64,000 nt of DNA from Triatoma infestans (Eukaryota; Arthropoda; Insecta; Hemiptera; Reduviidae): positions 1 to 64,000 of the forward strand of contig JAAEAF010006839.1 in the NCBI GenBank assembly GCA_011037195.1, written 5' to 3'. The notes beneath the pieces were generated by a model. The model had not been told where the DNA came from. It saw only the letters and a program-made list of their open reading frames with translations, and did no database searches. Both the position numbers and the translations under genes were made by a program. Below are positions 1 through 11,938 of the stretch, in pieces; the first letter of the stretch is position 1; each line of letters begins with the position of its first letter.

Positions 1-318
1 ATGTATCATTTCAGTGAAATGTACAGTTCTACTATTTAAGTTAATTAATATTTCATTGCTAGAATTTCAAGTTACAAGAATATTGGCTAAACGAAAGCGT
101 GATTTTACAGAAAAGATTCTAAGTTGTTTTTTTTTTTAATTTTGTCAAAAAGAGCTTCAAGAATTTTCGTTAAACTTGGAAATTGTAAACTATCTTAATT
201 CTTGCACAAGTTTTTTTTTCAATACTACAACTCCACCAGCTGACTATGTGCGGTATCTTAAGCTGTATCTAAACAGGTGACTTACCTGGAATCTTCACAC
301 CAGACATTCTAAAGATCT
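1..318. other. AT-rich sequence, nothing identified
   Basis: Weak echoes of repeat family F near 60-230, otherwise nothing. Confidence 0.5.
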
Positions 319-755
319 GAACTTAGATTAGAATATTGGGAGCGTCCCATTCTCCAAGTTGTACAGCCAATTAGAGGCTTATTATATATAAGCCTATAAT
401 TGGCCACCCCCCGTGCATTTAGTACAAGAAACCTCTCCTTTTCATGAAGTTGAAAGCTTTCCATACCAACTCTCTTTGCGTTGTTATTTCTTCTGGTCTC
501 AATGTTCCACTGGTATCTTAGCGCAGTTTAGCGATCAGCAACTTAATCGTATAGCAGGTGCAATCCCACGTACATACACAGAGGGTCGGTTTACTTCTAT
601 TTTTACATCCATTTAACATTATCATATTGTTGTATATGGCTTATAGACTTGTTTTCTAGAGTTTGTCGTCTAGTCTCCAGATTCAGTCTCTAAATGCACT
701 TACTATCGCCTTATTAATTCCCAGGTCGCGATCTGGTCAACTGAAACTAGTGTTC
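319..755. repeat. 437-bp repeat, copy 1
   Basis: Nearly identical to 3388-3825 and in the same orientation. Both begin GAACTTAGATTAG and end near CTGGTCAACTGAA. Both include a hairpin; here its second arm (AAGCCTATAATTGGCC) carries a one-base loss. Not coding; class unknown. Confidence 0.75.
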
Positions 756-869
756 GCCTTATTCCTGGCCAGTTGGTCGGGCTGTTTCATTGTCTCTAAT
801 CCCCACATGTGCTGGCACCCATTTCACCCGAACTTTATTGTGCCGGAAGATTCGTGTAAGAAAATTCGT

Positions 870-1085
870 ACCCTCCCAAGCTAGAGATCAGATGGTCCTG
901 AAGCCAGCAAGAGCCTTCAGTACAGCCTGGCTGTCCGAAAAGTTGAGAATCTCCTTATTTTTTTAAGAGCTATTCTCAGCACAGATCTTAACTGCAAAAA
1001 TTTCGGCCTGGAATACAACAGTATTTACCAAGAGGCCTCTCTGGGAGTATCTCCGGTTTCACCCCGTATATACGCCGCAGGTATC
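870..1085 (-). pseudogene. RNase H fragment of a LOA-type LINE
   Basis: Read on the minus strand, pieces such as VYGVKPEILPERPLGKY, FQAEIFAVKICAEN and then SDSQAVLKALAGF align in order with the RNase H of the element at 11129-11938, with frame changes and stops. Too decayed to function. Confidence 0.55.
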
Positions 1086-1229
1086 TTGGAATAAACCAAA
1101 ATTCTGATCTCTTATCTAGACCGCACAAACCCCGGGCCGCGAAAAATTTTTGGCTGGCCTTCGAGATTTAAATCTAAAAAAAAAGAAGTTTATAAAGAAG
1201 AAGGCAAAAAGTTATTTTACAGCTGTGTT

Positions 1230-1381
1230 ACCCTTAGATTTTTTTCTTCCTAGGAGCCTCTATAGCTCACTGTCCGGTGATGGACAGTGTTGCCTGTCAC
1301 AAGAGAACACTGTCCAGGGCCGGCAGTGCATTGAGAAGGCTCCGGGCGCCAATGACCATAGATGTTGACGCGCCTTAAATT
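1230..1381 (+). repeat. SINE family B body, 5'-truncated copy
   Basis: Shares the CCCTTAGATTTTTTTCTTCC start, the GGATGGACAGTGTTG-type string and the AGAAGGCTCCGG string with 48746-48983, and its 3' part (ACGCCAATGA...GACGCGCCTTTAA) with 58752-58866. The tRNA-like head is missing here. Confidence 0.5.
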
Positions 1382-1981
1382 TAAAAAAAAATTAATTAAA
1401 TTTAGATTCGCCTTTGATAGAAAATTAAAGAGAAATAAACATTTAGTAAAAATGATAAGTTGGAAGAAAATTTGTCAATAATAATTCTGTAACTGCAGTA
1501 GGAGAAAGTTGTGTGAGTGATTCACATCAGGATTTTTTTCTTTCTACGATTTAAAGATAAATTAAAATATAGATTCCGGAGCAGCATATCTCTGGAGATT
1601 TTCCATAAAGCGAAACGGAGATTGCGAGATCTATTTTATTTTTAGAAAACTTCATTATCGTTTAAATCTTTTTAGTATAATTTTTGATTTTTTCTAAACA
1701 GATTTCGAAAGTGCCTAATGAGATTTTGTCGAAGAATTTTGATATTATTGACTGGTGATGTGGAGTAACATTGGCGCCCATTATATTTAATAGCACATGA
1801 ATATTAATTAGCAAATATTATCCTCGGTATTATTAAATGATTAAATGAAATAATAAGTATGTAAATGTTTGCCAAATTTCACCGTTTACATAACTACTAG
1901 CTTTAAATTGAATTTTACATCATAAATGTGCATTGTATTATATGTATCGCTTAGATCTACTTCAATTAAGTGAAGCCTGAA

Positions 1982-2078
1982 GCTCGTTTTATGTTATACC
2001 GTAAGATTTCGCTCGTTTTATGTTATACCGTAAGATTTCGCTCGTTTTATGTTATACCGTAAGATTTCGCTCGTTTTA
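1982..2078. repeat. 29-bp minisatellite, 3.3 copies
   Basis: The unit GCTCGTTTTATGTTATACC plus GTAAGATTTC starts at 1982, 2011 and 2040, followed by a 10-base partial copy. The three full copies look identical, suggesting recent expansion. Confidence 0.85.
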
Positions 2079-2759
2079 CCACGTATTTTCTCTCTCTTTA
2101 TGTGAATTACTACAGTCAATTATGTTGGATGCTTCGTGATTTTGTGTTTAATGTTTGCACAATAAAACGATGTCCTCATTGTTTGTTTATTCTTGCTTAG
2201 TGAAATTTTTTCTAGCTCATCGGTAATAATGTATTTTTACTCTGTATTAATTCTCTTTCTAAAAATATTTTCCTTTTTCGCAAACTTCTTCACTTTGCTG
2301 ACTCCATTATTAGACCAGTTTCTTTTGAATATGTTAGCGCTGATCCTTTAAGGTACCATAACTTCGTTTATGCTGGAATAATATTATTATTATTTTAGCT
2401 CATTCGGCTCATATTCTATTCTGCCAAATATTACCTGTATATTAAAAAAAAAACACCTAAAATTCGTTTCAGATTCGTTCCTGTTGTTTTCTCAGTTTTT
2501 CCAAGTGATTTCTGGGACATTCTTCTATGTTCCGTTACATTTATTTTCAAAAAAAAAAACATTTTTGCGAAAGGTGTACTATTTCAAAAATGTCTCGCAC
2601 TTTTCTAATCTTTCAGCGAGAAGAATAAAACTTAAATATTTTGGGAGCTATTAAAATATAGGTCATATGTTTATTTATTTAAAGATATCTTGTATTTAAA
2701 AAAATTAAAAATAATAATAATACAGCTGAAGAGGATGAGAACATATTTTCTCTCCCAGG

Positions 2760-3375
2760 AAGGGTCCACTACGTTTCGATTTATGGATTTCGCGAGACAC
2801 ATACCACTTAATCTGAGCCAAGATGCATGGGAAGAAGCTGAAGCGACTCAGGTCAAACCTATGACTGAAGGAGTCAAACCCTTTCACGATCAATATCCCG
2901 CATTTCTCAATGTTAACCCAGTGAACAGGAAAGCCTCTGTGGCTTGGCTGAGGCGTAGGTCCCTTTCCCCGGAACCGGAGGGCACTCATATTCAGGACCA
3001 GGTCATAGCCACGAGATACTATAGGCATCATATATTGGAGATAATAGACAGTAGATGCAGGCACTGTTACACACCCCCAAAACTGAGTAGGTACCATATC
3101 CTGTCTGCCCAGCACTCGCATAAGAAGGATTACCTCCAGTGCTACAATAGTGTAGCGAAGATAGTCCATCGAGAACTGATGCAGGGATTGAGTTTTGACC
3201 AAAGACATTGAGCCCTACTACAAGTATGAACCAGATACGGTCATACAAAATGGCCGTCATCACATACATTTGGGACAGAGTTGCCCTACGGACCACTCTG
3301 TTGTCCAGTACTAGGTCAGACATAGTATGGTTTGATAAAATCAGGGCCAAGTCTTTATAATGGACGTTGCTATAC
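2760..3375 (+). pseudogene. C-terminal fragment of an RLE-type non-LTR retrotransposon
   Basis: An open frame to 3211 reads ASVAWLRRRSLSPEPEG, IQDQVIATRYYRHHIL, then CRHC...YHILSA and VAKIVHREL. This is the zinc-knuckle region just before the restriction-like endonuclease in R2/NeSL-type elements. After the stop, PYYKYEPDTVIQN and, in another frame, YIWDRVALRTTLLSSTRSDIV continue the endonuclease, matching PYYKYNPS and YYDRS...NRPDVV in the copy at 18704-19129. The fragment breaks off just before the repeat at 3388. Confidence 0.6.
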
Positions 3376-3387
3376 GTCCATTCTAAT

Positions 3388-3825
3388 GAACTTAGATTAG
3401 AATATTGGGAGCGTCCCATTCTCCAAGTTGTACAGCCAATTAGAGGCTTATTATATATAAGCCTCTAATTGGCCACCCCCCCGTGTATTTAGTACAAGAA
3501 ACCTCTCCTTTTCATGAAGTTGAAAGCTTTCCATACCAGCTCTCTTTGCGTTATTATTTCTTCTGGTCTCAATGTTCCAGTGGTATCTTAGCGCAGTTTA
3601 GCGATTAGCAACTTAATCGAATAGCAGGTGCAATCCCACGTACATAAACAGAGGGTCGGTTTACTTCTATTTTTACATCCATTTAACGTTATCATGTTGT
3701 TGTATATGGCTTATAGACTTGTTTTCTAGAGTTTGTCGTGCAGTCTCCGGAGCCAGTCTCTAAATGCACTTACTATCGCCTTATTAATTCCCAGGTCGCG
3801 ATCTGGTCAACTGAACCTAATGTTC
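3388..3825. repeat. 437-bp repeat, copy 2
   Basis: Same repeat as 319-755. The internal hairpin is perfect here: GCCAATTAGAGGCTTA (3435-3450), a 7-nt TTATATA loop, and the exact reverse complement (3458-3473). The flanking sequences of the two copies differ, so these are two insertions or an old segmental copy. Confidence 0.75.
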
Positions 3826-4100
3826 TACCATTCTTGTCAGAACGCAGTATGAGTAACTGGCTAAATAAAGGTCTCTGACGGTAGGATAACCTCCATAAGA
3901 ACAAATGGGTAGCCGTGGAAATCGTCCTGTTGGTTTACTGCAAGGTTAGAGCCGAAGTCGCTGAATACAGGAGTCTTCTTGTGGTAGATATGAAGGAAGC
4001 TTATACGACATCCAGCACTCATGCAGAATTCCCTTGTTGACCCGGCTAGATGATCGTAGGCCATCGAATGCAGTAAATCTGCGAGATCTGGCAAATATGT
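3826..4100 (-). pseudogene. Possible reverse-transcriptase thumb fragment
   Basis: A 77-codon minus-strand frame includes FSDFGSNLAVNQQDDFHGYPF and MEVILPSETF, reminiscent of the RT motif D and thumb of RLE-type elements (FG-L-vn-K, then YLGI). The adjoining sequence gives LYLASY. The similarity is short and the call tentative. Confidence 0.3.
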
Positions 4101-4198
4101 ATACCAGATATGACATTTTATTACCTATTGTGCGTTTTTTTTATATATATATTTAATTCTTAACTTAATTTAGCCTTTGGCCTTAAGATATTAAAAAA

Positions 4199-4943
4199 CA
4201 AATCTAGTATGAAACATTCACATGATTGTGTGAAAAACTCACATCACGTTCTCCTACTCCCATTAATACAATTTAGTCAACAAATTTTCTTTTAAATTGC
4301 AGCATTTACAATGTTTCGCGCTGGCCATAAAAAAGGAGATAGGATTTTATTTATCAGCCTTATGTGGAGCGCTCTATGTGAAAACCGATGAAGCTCGTGC
4401 AAATTTAAATTTAAACTAACTGACAAACCCGCCAAAAAAAAACTAAAATCAATTTCCAGTACATTTCACTGAAGTGGTACTTTAGATGAAAGCACAACGC
4501 TACCGTTCCTTTAGAATCTCCCCCCAAAAAATCAATTTTTCCGGGAAAATATTTCAAATAAAAGTAATAGATATTAAACAAAGAGATACTAAACAATGTT
4601 GAAAGAAAATCTTTGGAGCTGTTTTCGAAACAAAAGACGCGAAAAACTAAGGAAGAAAAAACTTTCAGTAAGGTCGTTTGGATTTTGCTCGAAATCTTCG
4701 TGTTAAATGCGGAGGAGTTACCTGAACAGAATAATCAAGTATATATTTCCTGCGATTTTTTTGTTTGTTTTGTTTTTGTGTTATTTTGTTCAAACATACA
4801 CACACACAGATAAGTCCAAGACGATTCATTAAAAACATTTCCTTCCGCTCTGTGGATCACAAAACATGCATTTCCGGTGAAAACTCAAGTTCGAAAATTT
4901 GATCGCGATACTTCCTCTTGCTATGGGTAAAACAAAGTAAAAA
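4199..4943 (-). repeat. Family F repeat copy
   Basis: Begins with the end string (AATCTAGTATGAAACATTC, then TCTCCTACTCC) and finishes with CATTTCCGGTGAAAACTC and GATCGCGATACTTCCTC, the reverse of the reference copy at 17618-18632. The middle differs from the reference and shares strings such as GGCCATAAAAAA with 41940 and 50430, indicating a subfamily. Confidence 0.6.
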
Positions 4944-6299
4944 AACAAAAAACAAAAAAAAAAAATGATTATAAAATATACGTAATAAATAATAAATATT
5001 GTTCCGGTTTTCAGGTGGAACGAGTCTAGACTGTAAAAAATCACCATTAAGTGTTAATTTATTTAATTACCAATATAATAATAATCATAATGAATAATGT
5101 TAAATAGCTTTATCTTTCCTTTTTTAATAAAGAGGTGAAAGTTCACTATATTAATTATGTAAAATTAATTGAATAAAGTTGTTTTTACTGAAATAAGATA
5201 TTGCTGAAGCTAAAGCCTAGAAAGACCCTGACGGCCAGGATAAGAACATCTAAACGATAAAAACTAAGAAAATAGAATTTCAGAGTTTTTGTTTTTAATG
5301 TCCTTCAGTCAAGTAAGAGGGGTGAGTGAACGGGGTGCACCCGGTTGTGCTAGGTAATTAGTTCTGGGAAGAACGTTGGGGGAGCGCTGGTGTCTGTAAT
5401 GAGAGTGAGGAGCAATAGTTTGTAAAAGTTGTTGGTCGTCCTTTTCTTCTCTGTCACTCACACACTCTCTTTCTCTCTCTCTCTCTTATTCAGTCCGATT
5501 TTAGTTTCCTTTCTGCCCCCCCACCACCCTCCTCTTTGATTAATGTAACCAATTACAAGTAGTTCATTAGTTGTGGAAATTACTGAGTAGGACGCTTCTG
5601 CACACCTTTCCTTTTTTTTCCTTTTTCCCCTTCTTTTCACTCAGTTTTTCTTTCTCTATCTCAATCTTATTTCATTTCAGCACCGCTACAGGCACAGAAT
5701 TACCGCCGTGGTTAACACTTTGTCACACACGCGCACGCACACATACCTTACTTTTTCTAAGCCCAAACATTTTCCCAACTTAGATTTTTCTTTAACAAAA
5801 AAAAAAAAAAACTTTTCACAAGAACTTCTTTTCCAAACTAAACCAAACCAAACACTAAAAACACCCTGTCTCTGCCTGGGCAGAACCACCCTCAGGTGCT
5901 GGAGGAATGGGAAAACTGCTACCAGCACACCGCTTTTCTTCACAACATATCAACACACACAAAAAAAAAGAAGAAGAAAAAAAAATTAAATCTGATTGGA
6001 TTTTTCTTTTTACTCCTCCACCTGGTCGATCTTACTTTCTTTCTTGGATTGCGACACTTTCCCACTTTCCTCGCATAATTTTCTTAAGCCATTTCTTCAC
6101 CTACTGCATTTTCTTTGAACTGAAGCCAGGAAAGAAAAGAAAAATAATATTAAATTTCACAGGAATTTTCTTTTTCTCATGATAGATATTGTCGGGGTTT
6201 GGTTATTCAGCCTGTGTCACTGCGATTCCTGTGGATTTATTGTCGCATCCACAATTTAGTGTGCCCCTTTCCAAGACCTGAGAGTCTGGAGAGATATTC
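4944..6299. other. AT-rich then pyrimidine-rich sequence
   Basis: CT-rich tracts around 5440-5690 and A-rich tracts around 5800-5990. Short open frames here are low-complexity and unconvincing. Confidence 0.5.
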
Positions 6300-7090
6300 A
6301 TAGGTAATACTTGAAGGTACCCACAAGTTACAATACCCTCTCCAATACTATCTGTTTAATTAGACTTAGAAGTCTGGAGAGAGAGGGACTATTGAGTGAT
6401 GCTTGCCCCTCACCCAAATCCACAGTACATGCAGTGCTGTTTTCTCTTGTACCTGATAAACATACAGTCTATCCGTTGCCAGATCCAAGCGATGCATGTG
6501 CTTTTAAGTCTAATGTTAAGGTCAGTGAGGAGGTCTACAGTCATCCATATTGATGCACGGCGTTGTGGAGTGCAACTCTGCAGTAAGCCTGGGTGAGTGG
6601 CTGTTAATAAACTTTATCACCTGGTTATCACCCACAATTCTTGTGATTAATCACCTATCTCTGATGGCTGCATTTATGTTGCAAAATGCAAACCACAGAA
6701 AGGTTCAGGTCTAATAAGGGTTTCTATGGAGCTCTCCTGAACAAGGCGATCTGCTGCTTCGTTGCCCTTATAACCAATGCCTAGGCACCCAGATAAGAAA
6801 AACTTTATTTTGGCTACCGATTTTCATGGATATTCCCAAGCAGTCCCACACCAGCCTCATGTTGACCTGGTACGAGCTGATGCGTCAGCCTGGATGTCTG
6901 AGAAGTTGACGACTCTGAAGTTTTTTAACCCTCGCCTTTTTATCTCAGTGGCACAGGTAATTATTGCGACTAACTCTGCCTCAAAGCAACCAGTTTGCCC
7001 AGGTTTTCCGAGATGTCACACCTCACATTAGCCCCGTACAACCTGGCTCCCCAATCCTTCTTCCAACCTGTATCCATTCGTGTCAACCAC
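6300..7090 (-). pseudogene. Decayed RNase H/C-terminal fragment of a non-LTR retrotransposon
   Basis: On the minus strand, reading frames with breaks give DTNGYRLEEGLGSQVV, CFEAELVAIITCA, NFSDIQAD, then LIWVP and YKGNEAADRLV. These are the four RNase H motifs (TDG, AE, D-SQA, GN-AD) in order. Downstream the sequence is too eroded to read. It is probably a LOA/I-type element. Confidence 0.5.
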
Positions 7091-7612
7091 ATGGTGTCCC
7101 CTAAAGTTAGCGGTCCATGCTTCCAAGCCCCTCTGTCCAATTTTTAAGGATCATAAAATTTCAGCTAATTAATAAATTTTCCTTTGAACATGCAATATTT
7201 AATAAATATTTAATTGGGGTTGAAAATTATTGGGGCATAACACTCGTTTGCCTGATTGAACATCATAACCAAGCTTTTAATCTCTTTGTTAACAAACTTT
7301 AGCAAAGCTCTTTAAGTTTAAATTTGAACCTAACTTATAGGTACCTCAAATTCTCCTAAAATATATTTTTGATGAAAAATATGGTGTGAAACATTCACAC
7401 GACTCTCTCTAACTGTAATTCACACAGTTGTATTTGACTAATCCTCTTCAAACATATAATTATTTCTAAAGTATGTATAGTTAGTTGCCTTCAATTTACA
7501 TGAATAGGATTACCTAAACTTTATAAAAACGACTGAAAAAATTACTAATTTTGCAACTAATTTTGTTCAAACTGGGAACATTGTGGCAAATCTTCATATT
7601 TATTATATTATT

Positions 7613-7623
7613 TAGATGATTGA
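7613..7623. repeat. Target-site duplication of the LOA-like element
   Basis: TAGATGATTGA, repeated exactly at 12036-12046 right after the TAA-repeat tail. Confidence 0.8.
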
Positions 7624-8151
7624 TGGATCGCAAGGGGGATAGGGCAGAGTGCCTTGTGCGTCTCTGTCCGCTTGTAACTCCCCAAGTCAACCTCACCTCC
7701 ACGCGGTGCGATCTGGGCACCTCCCTCGGGAGGTGGCTGACGAGGAAATGGCGAGGGCCGGACTAAACCCCTCTGGCTCTTCCCCTCCCACTCCCCATCC
7801 TAGTGATCCTTCCCAACCCCTTAGGTATCCCCACCCAAGCCGAGAAGGGATGCGCGTCGAGGCTGAATGCGTAGAGGGTGGTAAAACATATGTGCGGTAG
7901 CGGTCACCTTGGGGAACCGGGCGAAACCCCATTGTAATGTAGCCTTCTCGTGGTATGGGGCTCTGCCACGGGTGACGGTACGTCTCCCCCATTTCTCGTG
8001 GGAACAAAATGGATTCAACCATTCTTGTGGGAAGAGAAAGGAAGGATGGGCGAGAAGAGAAGAACTTGCCCAAACTAATACCCTCTGTTGGTGGAGATCC
8101 CCAAGGTTTTGGGGTGTGACCAGGGGTGGGTATGGATTTGGGGGGTGATAC

Positions 8152-8538
8152 TTGGTTACCCTTCGAACTGAGGCAGGGAGAGGAGAGGATAGGATAGCTG
8201 GGACAGGTGCAAGCACAGGTCTTTCAGCGACGAATCCTCTGAAGGTCTATTCTGCCAAGGAAGCCCTCAGGACTGCCAAGATGTTGGTGTGGGTGGCAGG
8301 GACGCTGAGGGAGAAGGCCCCAACTGTGGTGTTGGAAAAGCTGCGTTCGCAGAACGTAGACCTAGGCACTGCAGACTGGAGAGCGATCAACAGGAATGCT
8401 GAAGCCCGGGGACATACCCTGGTAACTGGCATTTCTGAAGAAGTCCTGGAACGCCGAAGAAAATCCAATCTCGAGACTTTTCTCGGGATGGATATGGGGA
8501 AGTCCAGGGTCGTCGTTAAAACGAAGAATGATAGCTGA
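8152..8538 (+). pseudogene. ORF1 remnant of the LOA-like element
   Basis: This 128-codon frame lies before the endonuclease and overlaps it by 11 bases (ATGATAGCTGA), the compact arrangement often seen between ORF1 and ORF2 of non-LTR elements. ORF1 proteins normally bind the element RNA and end in zinc knuckles, but none is visible, so the frame is probably shortened. Its first codon is GTG, so the true start was further upstream or is lost. The ~500 bp before it (7624-8151) is GC-rich with no clear protein and is best read as 5' UTR or decayed ORF1. Confidence 0.45.
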
Positions 8539-8875
8539 GGGGAAGACGAACCTTAAGAATCGATGGAGAGTACTGCAGGTAAATCTCCATCATAGTAAGG
8601 GAGCGTCGGCAGCGCTATCAAACTATCTCTTGAGAGAAGACATCGCCATAGCCCTGATCCAGGAACCCTGGCTAGTGCGAGGAAGAGTGGCTGGGCTGGG
8701 TGAACTTGCAGGTAAGATTGTGTACAATCGTAGCCTAGACAATCCTAGAACATGCATGTATGTTAGGAAAGATATTACCTTTTTACTGCTGACTGATTTC
8801 TGTTACAGGGACCAGACAGCGGCTAGGGTGAGTCTACGCATGGAGGGAGGATCCAGAGACTTTGTCTGTGTGTGA
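8528..8875 (+). pseudogene. Endonuclease N-terminal part (LOA-like element)
   Basis: The frame opens with LQVNLHHSKGA and ALIQEPW, the first strand and catalytic-Glu motif of the exonuclease-endonuclease-phosphatase fold used by LINEs to nick target DNA. It ends at SRDFVCV with a stop. The next frame resumes at IDLTIAT...SDHMYI, the last catalytic His region. The intervening block, about 100 residues holding the middle catalytic Asp and His motifs, is missing, so an internal deletion with a frame change occurred near 8865-8875. The nuclease should be dead. Confidence 0.75.
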
Positions 8876-11184
8876 TTGATCTCACCATAGCGACTAATTT
8901 TATGTCGACTCTGGTGAGAAGCTGGCATGTGTCCAGGGAACCCTCACTTTCGGATCACATGTACATAAGGTTTGATCTCCTGTCTGACTGTAGACAGTTG
9001 TGGAGCTACAGGAATCCCAGACGTACGGACTGGGATTCGTATCGACAGGATTTAGACCATAATATCAAAACAGTTAAACAGACCTATGCAACTGGGGAGG
9101 ACATCGAGGATGCGGCAGACCAACTGCAGAAGGTCATCCTTGATGCGTACCAGGAGAACTGCGCGGAGGTGGTGAGGTCATCCTCAAGAAAGGTCAGCTG
9201 GTGGAATAATCAGCTGACCAAGCTCCGTGCTAAGACTAGGAAACTGTTTAATGCAGCAAAGAGGAGAGGCTCATGGGAGGAGTACCGTAGAACCCTCACC
9301 TCTTACAACATGGCCATTCGGAAAGCCAAAAGGGACTCGTGGAGGAGGCTATGTGAGGAGGTCGCAACGACCTCAGAAGGGGCCAAACTCCACAAGATAT
9401 TATCTAAGGTGCCGGTTAATCCAATCGGAACTATCAGGAAACCGGATGGTGACTTTACGGAGTCCGAAAGAGACACTCTGGAACTGTTGATCCAGACACA
9501 CTTTCCGGACTCACAGGTGACGCTAGCGAGAAGGGCAGATGAGGACTTGGGGGATCTCGGCCTTCGGCGGGGGTCCAGGGAGGACTGGTCTGTAGCCAAA
9601 AGCTGCGTCACTTACAATAAGGTAAAGTGGGCAATTAACCACTTTAAAACATTTAAGTCACCAGGACCTGACGGAATATTCCCTGCCTTGTTACAGAAGG
9701 GTGGGGAAACTCTTACTCCTATACTATGCAGGCTGATGAGAGCATGTTTGGCTCTCAACCATGTTCCTAGAACATGGAGGTCTGTAAGAGTACTATTTAT
9801 ACCGAAGCCTGGGCAAAGAACGCACTCCCAGGCTAAGGCATATAGACCGATCAGTCTTTCCTCATTTATGTTGAAAGTTCTGGAAAAACTGGTGGACCTG
9901 CAAATTAGAGAGGTGGTGCTGGGGCGATATCCTCTGCACCCCGCACAGCATGCCTACCAGTCGGGGAAATCCTGTGAGTCGGCTCTCCATTCTCTTGTTG
10001 GAGAACTGGAGGTGTCGGTACATGGCAGGGAAACAGCGGCGGGTGTGTTCTTGGACATTGAGGGTGCGTTCAGCAACACGACCTTCGGCCTTATTACTCA
10101 GGCGTTAGAAAGGCGCGGTGTCAGTAGACCCATCGTTAGATGGATCGACAGCGTGCTTAAAACTCGGAGGATTATAGCAAGCCTATGTGAAGCTTCGCTA
10201 GAGATTACGCCCACAAGGGGCTGCCCGCAGGGTGGGGTTCTATCCCCGCTTCTGTGGTGCATGGTTGTGGATGAACTGTTGGAGGAGCTTAGTGGTACTG
10301 GATGTTCCGTGCTGGGCTACGCTGATGATATAGTGGTGGTAGCCAGAGGCAGGCACGAATCTACAGTCGGGGAGCTCCTACAAGAGGCGCTTAGGCGCAT
10401 AGAACAATGGTGCAGTAGAGTGGACCTTGGGGTAAATCCACAGAAAACCACTCTTGTACCGTTTACTAGGAGGAGGGATATTGAGGTATACAGGGCAATG
10501 TCCTTCTTCGGGAAGATACTGGATGTGTCGGATAGAGTCAAGTATCTGGGAGTTATCTTAGATACCAGGCTCACTTGGAACGCACATCTAGAATATATAG
10601 TGCAGAAAGCTAAAAAGTCGCTATGCTGTGCTACAAGGGCCTGTGGGAAGTCATGGGGGCTAACTCCAAGGATGACCCACTGGATATATACTCGGGCCAT
10701 TATACCGGTCATAACTTATGGCGCGGTGGTATGGTGGCCTAAGACGGAACAGGAGACAGCCAAGAGATGCCTCAGTGGAGTACAGAGGCTGGGGTGCCTC
10801 CTCATTACGGGCGCCTTTAGAAGTGCTCCGACATCTGCGCTGGAGGTGCTGCTGGGCTTGGCACCGCTGCACTTGTTAGTGCAAGCGGAGGCGAGGGCCA
10901 GTGCACATAGATTGCGCAAAAATGGTCTTTGGAGGCAGTGCGGCTCCTTAGCCAAACATTTGGACATATTGCTCAAGGTCAACCCAGGCCCTGTGACAGA
11001 CATGGCCCAGGATAGCATTTGTCCAACATACAACTTCGAGGTTCCATTTCGGGTGTGCCTAGGTTCTAGGGCGGAATGGTCTAAGGGGTGGGAAAAACTC
11101 TATCGGACAGGGCCTCTGTGGTTTACAGATGGAGTGCGGGACTGGAGCGGGAGTATATGGAATGAGCCCAGAGGTATTAATTGA
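8872..11184 (+). pseudogene. Reverse transcriptase of the LOA-like element
   Basis: A 770-codon frame with the endonuclease tail (SDH), a linker, and a complete LINE reverse transcriptase: SPGPDGIFP, FIPKPGQ, AYRPISLSSF, motif A FLDIEGAF, motif B RGCPQGGVLSPLLW, and catalytic GYADDIVVV, followed by the thumb (YLGVILD). It copies element RNA onto nicked target DNA. The listed start is GTG inside the deletion scar, not a real initiator. It ends at FTDGVRDWSG, where the first RNase H motif is thrown out of frame by one base; RNase H continues in the next frame. Confidence 0.85.
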
Positions 11185-11938
11185 GAGGCCGTTGGGCAGG
11201 TATTCCACTATATTCCAGGCTGAAGTGTTTGCTATTAAGGTCTGTGCCGAGGAAAACCTGCGTAGAGCCCCAAGGGGCAAGGTCATACGCATTTGCTTGG
11301 ACAGTCAGGCTGCACTGAAAGCCTTAGAAGCTCACAGAACTACCTCATCCCTGGTGAAGGAATGTCGAGAGGCATTGTCGAGACTCTCCAGGCACAACAA
11401 GGTACAGCTGTTGTGGGTGCCTGGACATGCAGGGATCGAGGGGAATGAGACGGCTGATCAACTGGCCAGGAACGGGGCTAGCACTCCGTTCATTGGTCCA
11501 GAACCGGTCCTGGGAATAACTAGCGGAGCAATTCGTGCAGCGATTAGAGAGTGGTGTCGCAGTAAGCACGAAGAGCTCTGGAGGAGGAACCCGGGTGTTA
11601 TACACAGTAAAAGGATGATGCCAGGACTGTGTAAACGAAGAACCCGAATGACTCTTAGTTTGAGTAGGAGCCAGATTTCTCTGGTGACGGGACTATTTAC
11701 GGGTCATGGTAGGTTCAGGAAACATCTGTACAAGGTAGGACTCATTCGAGCGGAACCCTTGTGCAGACTATGTCAGGAAGAGGAGGAAACGGCCTCCCAC
11801 CTGTTGTTCGATTGCGTAGCAATAATCAGATTGAGGTATGAAACCTTCGGTACTTTGCGACCTGAGGAGATAGTAGCTCAAAACGACCTGGTGATGAAGG
11901 CCCTGAAACTCCTTAAGGAGGGAGGGTTTGTCTGCTAG
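11129..11938 (+). pseudogene. RNase H and C-terminal CCHC of the LOA-like element
   Basis: Continuation of the reverse transcriptase in another frame. It has GTGAGVYG, FQAEVFAIKVC (Glu), CLDSQAALKAL (Asp) and VPGHAGIEGNETADQLA, the signature of RNase H that removes RNA from the hybrid. A C-terminal knuckle CRLCQ...SHLLFDC follows. The TDG start of the domain is still read in the upstream frame, so a single-base frameshift lies between about 11124 and 11135. The stop is close to the 3' UTR and TAA tail. Confidence 0.85.

Noticed and set aside
2705..3419. Minus-strand open frames of 167 and 138 codons
   Set aside because: They lie opposite the RLE-type fragment, which has clear motifs on the plus strand.
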